Origin: Chrysoperla carnea
Lineage: Eukaryota > Arthropoda > Insecta > Neuroptera > Chrysopidae
Direction of reading: 5' to 3'
DNA length: 64,000 bases
Assembly (NCBI RefSeq): GCF_905475395.1
Contig: NC_058339.1
Location: 37,705,172 to 37,769,171, forward strand
The notes under the pieces are model-generated. The model was not told the DNA's origin. It did not search any database and saw only the letters and a program-made list of their open reading frames with translations. The position numbers were made by a program, and so were the translations under genes. Numbering within the stretch: the first letter of the stretch is position 1; the number at the start of each line of letters is the position of its first letter. Shown in pieces: positions 12,857-24,178 of the stretch.

Positions 12857-14903
12857 AAACTTTTATGCTGTGACGAAGGTAAGGTTTGATTATTTTTACC
12901 CTTGCTACCCGTTACCTACCAAAGCTACCATCATCCAAACTTTACAGTCTTGGATCGTTCTTAACTGTATAGAAGACGAATACAGAGAAAAATTCTGCTA
13001 TTATAAAATAACAAAATTCAAATTAACCAAATCATATTAAATTTATCTAAAATTTATTGCTACTGATAATAAAAATTAATAAAATATCTTTGTTGATTTT
13101 GTTGATCAAATAATTAAGAAAGTTATTATTATTTATAATATAGGTATTAAATTACTTTCTTAATAAAATATTAAATTTCACAATAGATAAATATGAAGAA
13201 ATTATTATTAATAATAATAACTAATGACAAATACATTGATTTATTTTAAAAACAAAATAAAAACATTTTCTATGCTAATACATTTATGTATTTATTTATT
13301 TATTAAAAACTGCAACTAATAGTTGACGTGACTCTTATTACGATAATACATTACTTACTTACTTTTACTAAAATTCTCATAATCAAATAAGAAAAACATT
13401 TTTATTAAAAAAAATAAAAGTCTGAAAATATATCAGATCGTTTGAGGTAGCTAGTAAATTTTACAGTAAAAGTAAGTTTTATCGATTACGAAACTTTGTA
13501 TTAAAAAAAATTCATTTATCTCTTTGAATTTATACTTTGAATCATTTCCAGTTTTTTGCAAATCTTATTGTTTTTTCATACCCATTTCCATTGTCACTTC
13601 CAGACCATTCTGAAGATCTTGCATCAAGCATCGGCTCAACAGATAGTCTATTGATTGTTTCTACCTATGCAAGCTAGATCGTTCTTATGATTCAATGATC
13701 GCCTGGTCCTAGTGCAACCTTACTCTCGCAATCATCTTGATTCTGCTATTCCTCTCTTTCATTATTCTTTATGCTATCATCGACTTTATGCAGCTAACTT
13801 GGCAACTCTGCCTGCCTCCATTTTTCTGTTCACATTAGAATCCAGCATAGACAGATTTAAAATTCATCTCCTTCTTTGATCGAATTACTGACGCTATTCT
13901 TCAGCCTAAAAAAACTTTTCAATATCCAGCACCTTATAGTAGGTAAGTTTGTATAATTCATAAATTACTGCGTATTCTCAGCCCCATACGCTCTCTTAAG
14001 GGTATATGTACAAACACTTCCTTCAAGATAACTTTTGGCGATCGCAATGTACAAAGGACGGTTTAGGAACTCTGAATCTCAATAGGGAATAACAACTAAA
14101 CCATTATTATAGTAATTAATGTCTTTTTAATTACTTAAAATTAATTAATAAAAGTGCAAATTTAGTGAGAGAAATTCAAAATTTCTAAAACGGACATGCA
14201 TATTTTAAAACGGACATAACGTCATAGTTTTGGCTAGTCAATTTCGTTGACTTAGTGTATGGCATTAATTACTTATATTTTGTACGGTATTACATTGAGT
14301 TATATTATTCTACGACTTTTGATTAGAAAACTTAATACTTAACATAATAACGAGTGTAAATTCTGTGTTGTAAATTCATTTTTGTAAAGTATAAATTAAA
14401 CATTGAACTGTCACCAATTGACAGCTCACATATTAATACGTCATCAACAGAGAGCGCCAAGAGACTGCCCCAAATTTATATGAAAAACATATTTCCCTGC
14501 CTAAAAACACGATAAAATGGTAGCACTAGGTTTTCGCAATGGTTTTATCAGTGAAATTATCCAACAGTGAAAGTATTCTCGTTTTTTATCTACTAACCAT
14601 CAATAATAAAATAATAATAGATATTTTATTTTGGTGATGCATCAATGATTTAAATTACTACCACTTTTTTATTAAAAACATTTTTTTTTTCAAATATGTA
14701 TCATGAAACACATAAAACACCGAATTCATAAATAGCGTTCTACATTTATTTTTCTAACATTATCCAAACAAGATTAAAATTTAATAAAAATGCTTTTATT
14801 GTTAACAATTAATTATTAACTTAAATTTTCAATTAATTCAATATAAAATTAATCAAAAAATAAATAATATGATGCATCGAATAATAATCAGATTTAATTT
14901 CAT
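12857..14903. other. Intergenic DNA before the large His-rich gene
   Basis: No supported gene. The part 13550-13960 is less AT-rich than the rest and, on the minus strand, reads like a decayed open frame with several stops. It may be a worn-out retroelement piece, but no motif is intact. The rest is AT-rich. Confidence 0.35.
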
Positions 14904-14910
14904 TATAAAA
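14904..14910 (+). promoter_or_regulatory. Possible TATA box of the large His-rich gene
   Basis: TATAAAA lies 83 bases before the start codon at 14987. The spacing would put transcription start near 14935. The region is so AT-rich that a chance match is likely, and I see no clear initiator. Confidence 0.3.
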
Positions 14911-14986
14911 TAAATTCTTTCAAATTAAAATATTTTTTAATTATTAATAATTATTTAATATAAAAAAATTAAATTTAAGTTTAAAA

Positions 14987-17900
14987 ATGAAAATTATTTC
15001 AAATAATAATTTAATAGTTTTTGTGTTGTGTATTGTGTTTGACCTTGTGGCATCTGGTGGAGGCGGCGGTGGGAAAAATGAAAAGTAAGGCAAGCTTTTT
15101 GAAGTGTTTGTATTTAGTGATGGGAAACTTTTAATTTTTGTGCAAATGTTTACTGGATTATAACTAGTTTGGAAAACAAAGCTCATTATTCAATTTTTAA
15201 TTCAAATGAACGGCTAGGATTTTTTGCCAGATAAGGAATTGGGAATTGTTTTTATATAAAGTAGCCCATTATCGTAGAAAAAGTTTCTTCATTGGAAATA
15301 AATTGAAACGATTAAGAATGTACGAGAAGCAAGGCAATTTTAAATTAAAAGCTTGTTTTTTATATGAAGTTGGGTCAAATCTAAATCAATGCTGAAAATT
15401 TTAAATAAATGAATGACTTCAAAAGTAGTATTTAACATTGGTTTTATGGTAAAACGGTAGATGGATGATATGTTTTCATAGATTTCTTAAAACCTTAATA
15501 AATTATTGAAAAAAACAGGTTGTTCCCGACTAATTATGTATGAGCACGGTAGCACAAATTAAAAAAATATACATTTTCAATTTTGATGGTGAAATATGTT
15601 TTAACATGACAATATTAGACGAAAAGTAAGAATAAAATTTTTCAATATCTGGAGTAATTTTAAAAAAATCGAAAATTTTGTTTAATTATTTTGCTTTCGA
15701 TATTTCGAAAACCAAGGCAGATATCGAAAAATTTTATTTCTATTTTTCGTCTACATTCATGAAGTTATAACAAAATTCATCATTAAAATTGAAAATAAGG
15801 TGCAAATAATTTCAACCACAAGTCTAAACTGGCCTTGGCGCTCGTACTACCATAAAAATTCTAAAAACTTAATCGCTGTAGCTGATTATATGATGCTTTA
15901 CTGAGATTTATCATAATGAGAAAGTTTTCCATAGGATGGCGTTATTTGACGGCTTATCGTCATCACCCTACTAGGAAACTCTAGTTTTATCTATATGAAA
16001 TTAGTTTTATCTGTATTTTTAGCTGTATGAAACAGGATTGAATATCGTAGTTGCTACAATTTAGGTTGCCTATAATGAATTTTAATTATGTTTCAGGGTT
16101 CATTTCAAAATTCAAGTACCAAAATTTGTAAATAAACACACTCATACAAAAACTATTTACATCCATGTTCATGAGCCACCAAAGACACAAAAACATGAGC
16201 ATCACCATGCTCACGAACATGACCATCATCACGATACTCATCACGGTCATGGTCACGATGACCATGGTGGAGGTCATGGCCATGAACATTCCTATCACCA
16301 TTCATTTCATCATTCGCATCATGACGATCATGGATCACATCATCATACCAGTCATCATGGTGGTCATGACCGAAGTTCAACTGGTGGGCATCATCACAAG
16401 CCACCTGCACCAAAGCCTCCACCACCGAAGCCACATCACCATCATCCTGCACCACCTCCAGCACATAAACCAAAAGGTCATCCTCATCATGGGCATGGGG
16501 GAGGAGGAGATGGACATCATCATCATGCACCGCCAGTACACAAACCAAAGAAACCACCAGCGAAACATCCACCACCACCTCATCATCATCCACATCATCC
16601 TCATCATGCCCATCATCCAAAGCCTAAACCACATCCAAAACATCCAAAGCCAATACCAAAACCACCGGTACATAAGCATCATCCTATTAAACCTGTACAT
16701 GAGCATCATCCGCATGAAGCTCCACCTCCTAAGTATCCTAAAAAAGGTGGACATGAACACGTTGTACATAATCAAAAATATACTGAGCATTATACTGAGT
16801 ATAACAATGATGATTACGAACATAGTCCACAATACTATAAACAAATTGAGGAAGAAGCTCCATATTATGAAGCGGTTGAAGAACTGGAAGATCATGATGA
16901 TACCGAACATGATGTTGGTACACATGCTGGTTATATCAATCCAGATTATAGCGTGAAGTAAGTATCGCTTAAAGACTCGTTAATCCTTGTTTGGTTCAAA
17001 TATTTTTACTTTACTCTCAATTATCGGTTTTTCTTCGCTTTTCTTTTCGTGAAGTCGATGTCTTCTTCACATTTCAAGTTTCTTTTTTTAAAATTTCGTT
17101 CTTTTTTATATTTTTGATAAAATCTCAATTTCAAGCAAAGTTTGGCGATGGCCTTTCTTGTGGCAATGGCAGGTTCAATATCGTGGGCTAGCGGGGGGGC
17201 AAGAGTGACTGACAAGTTTAAGCTGCTCAGGCTCATCATTTTTGGAATCAACTCAATAGCTAAGAGTAGCTCTGCTCACTTCTGCGGTGTGAAAGTTGCG
17301 TCTGAACTCAACTCGGGTGGTAAGCTGGCATATTTACCAGTGCTGTAAGATAGGGCACGACTCATCACGGTAGCCATGATGGAAGACATACTAGAAGTTT
17401 TAGAAGTTTTGGCACGCTAACTTGGCGTATCCCAGTGGCCTTAGCTCTTTTAGAGGGTCTGTCTGACCTTGGGGGTTTTTTTATATTAAAAAATTTCATT
17501 AGTAAATTTTCACCGTTTGATTTCTTTTCTAGCAATCATCATGAAGAAGAGCCAACAGTTACTTACCCGGAAGAAACCCAACAAAAAACTTATCAAAATA
17601 ACTACTACCAAAACAATTATGAAAATACAATATTACCAGAAAATGAATCTGCCCTTTTACAAAATCCATACATCCATGCGTTCATCCATGGTAACACAGA
17701 TATGAGTAACCAACAACCAATCAGTCACCAACAATACAACCAACAACCGAATAATGTGTACTTACACCAAGCGCCCTCAACTGATGAAACTTATCTACAA
17801 AATGATGTCACTTACGATTCATACGGGAACGTTATCTCCGATCAGAATAAGAAAAATTTCTATAATAATTTTCCACCTCTGAATAATATACCATTCAAAC

Positions 17901-18145
17901 CCACTCCCACATTTTCAATACCCAATCCTTCACCACCGGTGACTAATGAAGAATTATATCGATCAGAAAATAATCGATACACTAATGCGGATAAACAAAT
18001 CGAGCAAGATTTTCATATTGACGCTGAATCCTTCAATCATTCAATTATTTATGACACACCTCCGCCTAGAACAACTAGTAAACCAAAAAGACATCGAAAT
18101 CCATCGAGTACACGCCATGGAAGTCGTTACAAACATAATAAATGA
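14987..18145 (+). CDS. Secreted His/Pro-rich and Asn/Gln-rich protein, 523 aa (paralogue 2)
   Basis: Three exons join in frame: 14987-15084, 16097-16957 and 17533-18145. Borders are AA|GTAAGG, TTTCAG|G, AA|GTAAGT and TTCTAG|C, and both introns are phase 2. Residues 1 to about 23 are a signal peptide (hydrophobic LIVFVLCIVFDLVAS), followed by a Gly run. Residues 33-58 hold the family core (VHFKIQVPKFVNKHTHTK, then IYIHVH). Residues 60-270 are dominated by His with Gly, Asp and, later, Pro and Lys (PPAPKPPPPKP type). Residues 270-320 are acidic and Tyr-rich. The last 204 residues, mostly exon 3, are rich in Asn, Gln, Tyr and Pro and end in a basic Lys/Arg/His tail. There is no enzymatic domain. 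I infer an extracellular structural or metal-binding role. AATAAA at 18426 could be the polyadenylation signal. Open frames on the other strand are shadows of the CAT repeats. Confidence 0.85.
15360..15555 (+). repeat. Dispersed repeat R-D in intron 1, copy 1
   Basis: This is similar to 25610-25845. Shared stretches include AAATAAATGAATGAC (AAATAAATAAATGAC in the other copy), TATTTAACATTGGTT, AAAACGGTAGAT, GATATGTTTTCATAGATTTCT and TATGAGCACGGTAG. Both copies lie in introns of His-rich paralogues but in opposite orientation relative to the genes, so they look like separate insertions rather than inherited intron sequence. Confidence 0.75.
15573..15796. repeat. Foldback repeat in intron 1, two 78-bp arms
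   Basis: Positions 15573-15650 are the imperfect reverse complement of 15719-15796, with a 68-base loop. Both arms contain TAGACGAAAA and AATAAAATTTTTC in the same order when compared. It would fold into a long hairpin in the pre-mRNA of the large His-rich gene. Confidence 0.75.
17140..17490. other. GC-rich insert in intron 2, unknown origin
   Basis: About 350 bases are clearly richer in G and C than anything around them, starting near GGCGATGGCCTTTCTTGTGG and ending near GGGTCTGTCTGACCTTGGGG. On the minus strand one frame runs without stops for about 46 codons (about 17394-17257) and contains SRALSYSTGKYASLPPELSS; other frames have stops. I do not recognise it. It could be part of a retroposed gene or a mobile element from a source with different base composition. 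Confidence 0.4.
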
Positions 18146-18425
18146 TATTGAAAATAATTTAAATTTTAAAATGGACATAAATTATTGTGATATATACTTT
18201 ACTAAAAAAGTAAGATAAAAATGTGTATTTTTTTATTTAAAAAAAGGCCATTTAAAATTTTGATAGCTGATTTGAATTTAGTGTGTCTAATATTCTAATA
18301 TTTAAATACAATAGTGTTCCAATTTTTTGACTAGAATTTTTCTAAGGCTTTATAAAAGAAATAGTAATGTTTTTCACTCGTCGTAAATTTTTTCCATTAT
18401 TAACTTGAATAGATAATGAAGATTT

Positions 18426-18431
18426 AATAAA
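18426..18431 (+). terminator. Possible polyadenylation signal
   Basis: AATAAA lies 281 bases after the stop codon of the large His-rich gene and directly before the foldback repeat. It is the first canonical signal after the stop that I found. In such AT-rich DNA the motif is weak evidence by itself. Confidence 0.35.
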
Positions 18432-18436
18432 TTGAT

Positions 18437-18962
18437 AAAATGGTCCAAAAGGAAACATGCTGAAAAAGATGCTTCTAAAAATGTAAAAGTAAGTTTAAGC
18501 ACTATGGCGTCAGTTTTTCCCGGTACAGATGAGTACAAGTGGAAATATGGATGTCAGACCCAATGGTATCTCACCCCTGCACAAGCAAATATGTACGGTG
18601 TTGCTGGATACTAACTCTCCATAAGTATTCGAAGCAAATGACAAAAATGCTGTACAGAAATAAACATGGGGGCTTCGAAAATCAAACGGACGGGAGATCA
18701 AAAATTTTTTGTTACTTCTAAAACCAAAGTTACTGGATTTATTTCTGTACGGAACCAATGTAATTCGCTTCGAATACTTATGCAGAGTTAGTATCCAGCA
18801 ACGCCGTATATTTTTGCTGCTGCAGGGTTAAGATACCAAGGGTGTGGCATCCATATTTTCAGATGTAATCACCTGTACCGAACAAAACTGACGCATGGTG
18901 ATAAACTTACTTTTACATATATAGGATCATGTTTTTCAACATGATTCCTGGTGGGTCATTTC
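18437..18962. repeat. Long foldback (hairpin) repeat, ~226-bp arms
   Basis: Positions 18437-18664 pair with the reverse complement of 18738-18962 over their full length, with a 73-base loop. Matching landmarks from outside to inside are AGGAANCATG, GTAAAAGTAAGTTTA, GTCAGTTTT, AATATGGATG, GTTGCTGGATACTAACTCT, ATAAGTATTCGAAGC and GTACAGAAATAAA. One arm carries a 60-codon open frame and the other does not, so coding is doubtful. If transcribed it would make a long double-stranded hairpin RNA. Its class is unknown; a foldback transposon or an inverted duplication are both possible. Confidence 0.85.
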
Positions 18963-19152
18963 ACTCGAAAAATTTCAGCATCGGCATGTGGTCTATAATA
19001 TTGTTGTATATTTTATATAATACCCTCCAAAAAAAAAAAACACAAAAATTGAGCTACGAACATTCATTGTATGTAAATATTGTACATAAAACAAAGACCA
19101 AATTTTTGCTTTGATTTACTTCACATCTTATAAGATTATAGAGGGCCTAGAG

Positions 19153-19434
19153 CAGGCATGGGGAAACGTGACTTACAAAAGTCTCTCGGACTTCTAACTT
19201 AACATACGAGTAACAAGTGACAACCTAACCAGTAACAACATAAAATACGAGTAAGACAGAGACAACATTTTTTTTTTCTACCTATCTCATTACTATGGGA
19301 GAAACTGAGCTAGGTAGAAGAGTCGTTTACCCGTCTCGCTTCCTCCTCTATGAGCAATGCGGACTTGTATAAGGAGATACACAATAAAGTTATAACAATG
19401 GTGACTTTGACTTAAACTAACTTGCCCATGCCTG
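19153..19434. mobile_element. hAT-like MITE, 282 bp
   Basis: The ends are inverted copies: CAGGCATGGGGAA at 19153 and, reading inward from the other end, CAGGCATGGGCAA. CAG-type ends and 8-bp target duplications are typical of hAT elements. The flanks GCCTAGAG (19145-19152) and ACCTAGAC (19435-19442) agree in six of eight positions, which fits an aged 8-bp duplication. There is no open frame, so it is non-autonomous. Confidence 0.75.
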
Positions 19435-19442
19435 ACCTAGAC

Positions 19443-21752
19443 TCTAGACTAAAAAATTGCGGATGAGGTATTCTAAAAAAAAAAGGAAACTAGAAACAAT
19501 TTACCAATGAAGATTACTTGACATTTTAATGAAAACGAGCCTACCTATTAGAGATGACATATTAATAGTACTCTTTAAATATAGGACTGACTACTCTATA
19601 AAATGACTTGACTTTTTAGAACATAATTTGACAAAATTCAATCATAGATTTCTTATTCTATAAAAAAAATAAGATATTTTTATGTATCAGTCTATTCCAT
19701 TTTCTTTTTTCGAATTTAATAAATTGATAAAATTGTTATCTATATATATTGTATATTCTATATAGTGGCTTCCGAAAATAACAAATCACACGAAAATATT
19801 TTTAAAAACGATAAATATTGTTTTTAAAATAAAACAAATTAAAAAATATTTTTTTTGAAAAAATTGAGATTCATTTGGAATGTGGTATTAAAAATTCCAT
19901 TTAACTGAACAATTTATAAGAACATGACATAAAAATTATAATAATTTTTATTTTTATGTTTTTTTTTTCTTTTTTGTAATAATTATTTATGTTAAAATGT
20001 TAATGGATTTTTATTTATTTTTGTTTTGTTAATTACGTATTTGTAATTATTATATATATATTTTTTTGTTTTGAAAAAGATTAAAAAACTTCCAAAAAAA
20101 TGTTTAGTTATTTTTAGTTTATTTCTATTATTTTCTTTTTATTATAGTGAAAGTAATATTTTAAATAATTTTACCATATATATCAATTATTTATAAATTA
20201 GTGCATTTCAACAATTTAAAATGTGTCTGATCTATTAATTGCAAACAGCGAAATTCGAATTAATTTAAAGAATTTGTCTTTCAATTAAATATTCTTATCT
20301 AGTTTTCATAGATTTCAAAGAAGAAGGTAGGTATAAGTATTTTATGTGGTCATAATTGGGTTTAAATGATATTACACAAAACTTGGAGATATTATTAATT
20401 GTAATTTTTTTGATAATCATTGAAGCTTTCATTAATTTTTCCTTTTTTGATAATCATTGCGGCAAAGGAGACACATATGTTATATAGTGCAACTATTCGC
20501 ACCGTGCGCGAGTTTCGTTTCCATGACAACGATACACTACATGTATGATGCATGTATAATTGTATGGGTTGCATTTATGATTTACATTGAAAATTTAATA
20601 TTATTGTCTCACATATTTAAATAAATAATTATGATAATTTACATTTGAAAAATAATATTTGTGCAATTTGATTTCTTATTTTCACAATTTTTAATGCATT
20701 AAGTTTAATTAATTAGTGTTTTTCAATAATTTTAATATGACAGTTTCTATAACATTAACATGTAAAGAATTGCAAATTAGTCATAACAGCCTCCTTTATC
20801 GCCAAAATTTTTCACTGGAAGCACTAGCATTGATTTTATTGTCCCTACCATGACTACGCACACAACGAATACTGAATACGCAACAACAACATAAAATCGG
20901 TGATAATCGGCTTACAGCATTTTTACTTTTGAAAATACCATTCAATCAAATCATATTCAAGAGTAGGAACATACAAGCTTTTCTTACGTGAAACAAGTAG
21001 TTATGTGATGTTGTTTACAAGATAACAATCCCTATGATAAACAGAATGGGTTTGGTAATTTCCGTAATTTTGAATGAAGATTGAATTTCCTCCGACAAGT
21101 AAGTAAATTAAGTCACATGCTTAGCCAAACAAAGGTGAGAAAAAAACAAGACTGTGGTGGTCAGCGGTTACTTGAGTTTTTTTTTTATACATTAAGTTTA
21201 ACCCTGATTTGAATATTTTATAACAAAAATCAAAGTATCTACTGATTAATTGCTTCTAAAATCAAAAATTTTAAACATTTTCCTAACATTTTTAGAATAT
21301 TGGATTAACCGAACTTCAAATTCCAAGTATCATTAAAATCAAATCCAATAAATTATCCCTTATTAAACATATCATTTTAAAAGAATCTACATAGAAATGT
21401 TGTTAAAAATAAATAAAAAGAACATAAAAAATATATATAATAATAAAAAAAAATATTTATTTTATATCAATTAAAAAAATATAATATAAAAAGTATTTTG
21501 TTTCATTCTCATCAACAACAAACTAAAAATATTTAATTAATAACAAAAATCAAAACTTAATTTTAATACAATCAAAAAAACAACAATATATTAGGTAGTA
21601 GGTAAAACAGTTCAATGATATATCAACATTAATAAAAGAAAATCTATAACGCATATAATATAAAACTCACAACTCATTCGATGAGATAGATTAGAAAATA
21701 AGTTCAATATTTATATATAAACAAATCAATATTAATTTATTTATGGAAACAG
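19443..21752. other. Non-coding AT-rich stretch
   Basis: No gene is seen. A 20-base AT-rich string at 18422-18441 recurs exactly at 19714-19733, bracketing the foldback and the MITE. Elsewhere the sequence consists of long A/T runs with occasional more complex stretches (20460-20560, 20790-21180) that I cannot assign. Confidence 0.35.
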
Positions 21753-21856
21753 TAGCGTAGCCAGAAAAATTATTCGTAAAATCTTTCACATACATTCTGA
21801 AATGTTTATTCATTATGTTAGTATTTTCAAATACTTTCTGGCTACACGCTTTGATT
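21753..21856. mobile_element. Possible very short hAT-like MITE
   Basis: AGTAGCGTAGCCAGAAA at about 21755 faces TTTCTGGCTACACGCT at about 21835, an imperfect inverted pair about 100 bases across. The start is similar to the CAGTGGCGTAGC-type ends seen in many insect DNA elements. No target duplication is evident, so this is tentative. Confidence 0.35.
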
Positions 21857-24178
21857 ATTTTTATAAAAATTGTGTATCAACAGAAATACGACACAAAAAT
21901 TGATTCTTTAATCAATAATAGTTTTTGTTTAAAAAAATGTTGTAGATGAATTTATTTAAATGTAATTTTAAAAAAATCTGGGCAATACGAGATTTGAACA
22001 AAACTGAATGAATAAAAACTATCAAATTTATAAAAATTCAAGAAAACTATATTTTTTGATAGGCAACTTGTATGACGTACTTGTTAAATTATCACGTATA
22101 GTTGTGTATCAAAATGATGCTTTGTTGATTTTACAGTTAGGTAGGTTTTATAAAGATTTTCTTTTTCCCGAACTAAATCAATGCTCTTTTACAAAACGAC
22201 GTTGTCACATAAGTAAATTTTGCTGGAAGTAAGCGATCAATCAATGCACAAGGCAATGAAGTTAGTAAGATCGTTCGATTGACATTTTTTAGCAAAATTA
22301 GAAATCCAGGCTATTGTCATGCAGAGTTATCTTGAATTTTCCGCCAGTTTTTTTTCATTTTGTATTTTTGAAGATATAAGTGAGAGAAAGGCCGAATAAA
22401 ATCTGAAATAATCCAATTCATTCAGCCAGCTAGCATTTCATAGGAACAATTTTTGCCAATCTAAAGTATAAGTTCATTTCCTGTGATTTTTTAGGGTATT
22501 TTGCCCCGATTAAAAATAATAATACCCAAACATCTAATTGAACAAGGATAAAATAATGGTATAGAAACATTTTTTTATAGATAACAATATAAAAACTATT
22601 ACTCTCTCATATATGCTAGCAAGCATGTTTTTTATTTTTCGATTGCGTGTAAGTGGCTAAGGTAGATGTTGTTGATATGTTCTTTAATCACAGGTTCACA
22701 TGTTTTTTTTTTAAAGAGTAGGTCTTCCACATAAGGAATGCAGCCAGTTTGTGTTGTTATTCATAGTCAATAGTAATTTCTTTCTAACCTATTAAATAAG
22801 TGTATAATCAGAACGTAAACGAAATGAAATACCTTCATCCATCCACATATATTCATTTTTGAAATGCATTCAAGCAATCATCTCTTCTCTCAATCTATCT
22901 CTCTTTAAAATTAACATTCTATTGATAAACTTGTTACATCATACATGTTCGATTGTCTTCTATTTTGATGGATTGATCATCGGTAATCAGACGCTTTGAT
23001 TTTTAAACAAAAATAACATTTTATTCCTTCAAAAAAATATTGTAGTATTGTCGATTTATTCATTTTCTTTTAAAAAGGCAGGAGGGCATAATTTGGCTGA
23101 AAGCCGGTTTATATTGGAGAATACTAAACAGAGATGTGCCTCTTTCTATAAAGATAAATAAAGATCCAACAAAAAACAAAATTTTTCGGACACGGCCAAT
23201 TTTTAAGACGATTTTAGTAGTCAATATTAATATCATTAACGACTGCTTAAAATAAATTTCCTATTTTCGAATAATTTTGTTCTGACGAGTCAAATAACGA
23301 GAATTGTGGCATTCAAAATTTAGAAAACCTACTCAAACCAATCTTACTTCGATTTGCAGTGTTCTGTAGTAATAAGAATCTATTCATTTTAATTGGAAAA
23401 TACTATAAAGAAGTTTGCCGGCTTTTTTATTCAAGATAAACTTTTTTGAAAAGAATATTAAATCAAATTTTGGATAATTCAGATACAATTATAAAGAATT
23501 TTTTTTTAAAATTAATTTTCTGGTTTAAATTAATTTTAAGCGTAACATAATTTCTTTATCCTTTCAAACAAAATCCTAATCACATCAATTTTTGTGAATA
23601 AACCGATATTTCTGTTGATAATCAATTGTTATGTATTTACGAATGTTTTCTTTTAAAAGTCCAGTTTCTCAGTTAATGAAATTCAATCAGTTTCTCTCAA
23701 ATATCGACTTAGAGATAAAACTGACTTTAATTTCAGCTTAAGAATATCTAACCGATTCTTTTAAACTACCAAAGACAACTATACTTTACAGTTTTTCGAA
23801 AGCCAGTTTTTCTGAGGTGTTTAAATGTGTACTCTATACGATTAATCCACTTTTGCACTGATAAACTGGAGTTTTTTTTAAGGCTTGGTTTCTCCAACTT
23901 TGATTAATTTTGATTGTTATTGAATTTATCTTCTAATCAAATATCATTTGAACTCTAGACTAGGAATTCTAATCAATGATTATCAAGTTAATCGAAGTTG
24001 GTATGTATAACAAGGTCTTTTTTAAAGTTGAATCAGTCTGAAATATTAAGCTAATGATTAAGTTTTGGAAGTAGGTAATCTAACTAAAGAAGTGACTAAG
24101 AAAAGAAAATGGCAGTATTACTTTGTAAGAGGTACACGTTTGATTTTACAACCCCCGTTTATAGGGGTGAAATTATTT
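21857..24178. other. Intergenic DNA downstream of the Gly-rich gene
   Basis: No supported coding region. It lies beyond the 3' end of the minus-strand Gly/His-rich gene. I found no AATAAA on the minus strand close to its stop; a TATAAA variant (minus strand) occurs near 24160. The remaining sequence is AT-rich without clear repeats. Confidence 0.35.

Noticed and set aside
13550-13960. Decayed retroelement on the minus strand
   Set aside because: Some protein-like words, but stops in every frame and no reverse-transcriptase motif visible; mentioned only as a possibility.
16086-16925. Long minus-strand and alternative-frame plus-strand open frames over the His-rich exon (Met-, Asp- or Ile-rich)
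   Set aside because: They are shadows of the CAT/CAC codons: the reverse of CAT is ATG and frame shifts give ATC/TCA. The spliced frame with signal peptide and core explains the region.
17435-17532. Start of the long open frame at MALALLEGLSD as an independent gene start
   Set aside because: The first 98 bases are intron and GC-rich insert sequence. The acceptor TTCTAG at 17532 joins in frame to exon 2.
18432-18758. Short open frames in the foldback arms
   Set aside because: The other arm does not keep the frame, and the sequence is better explained as an inverted repeat.
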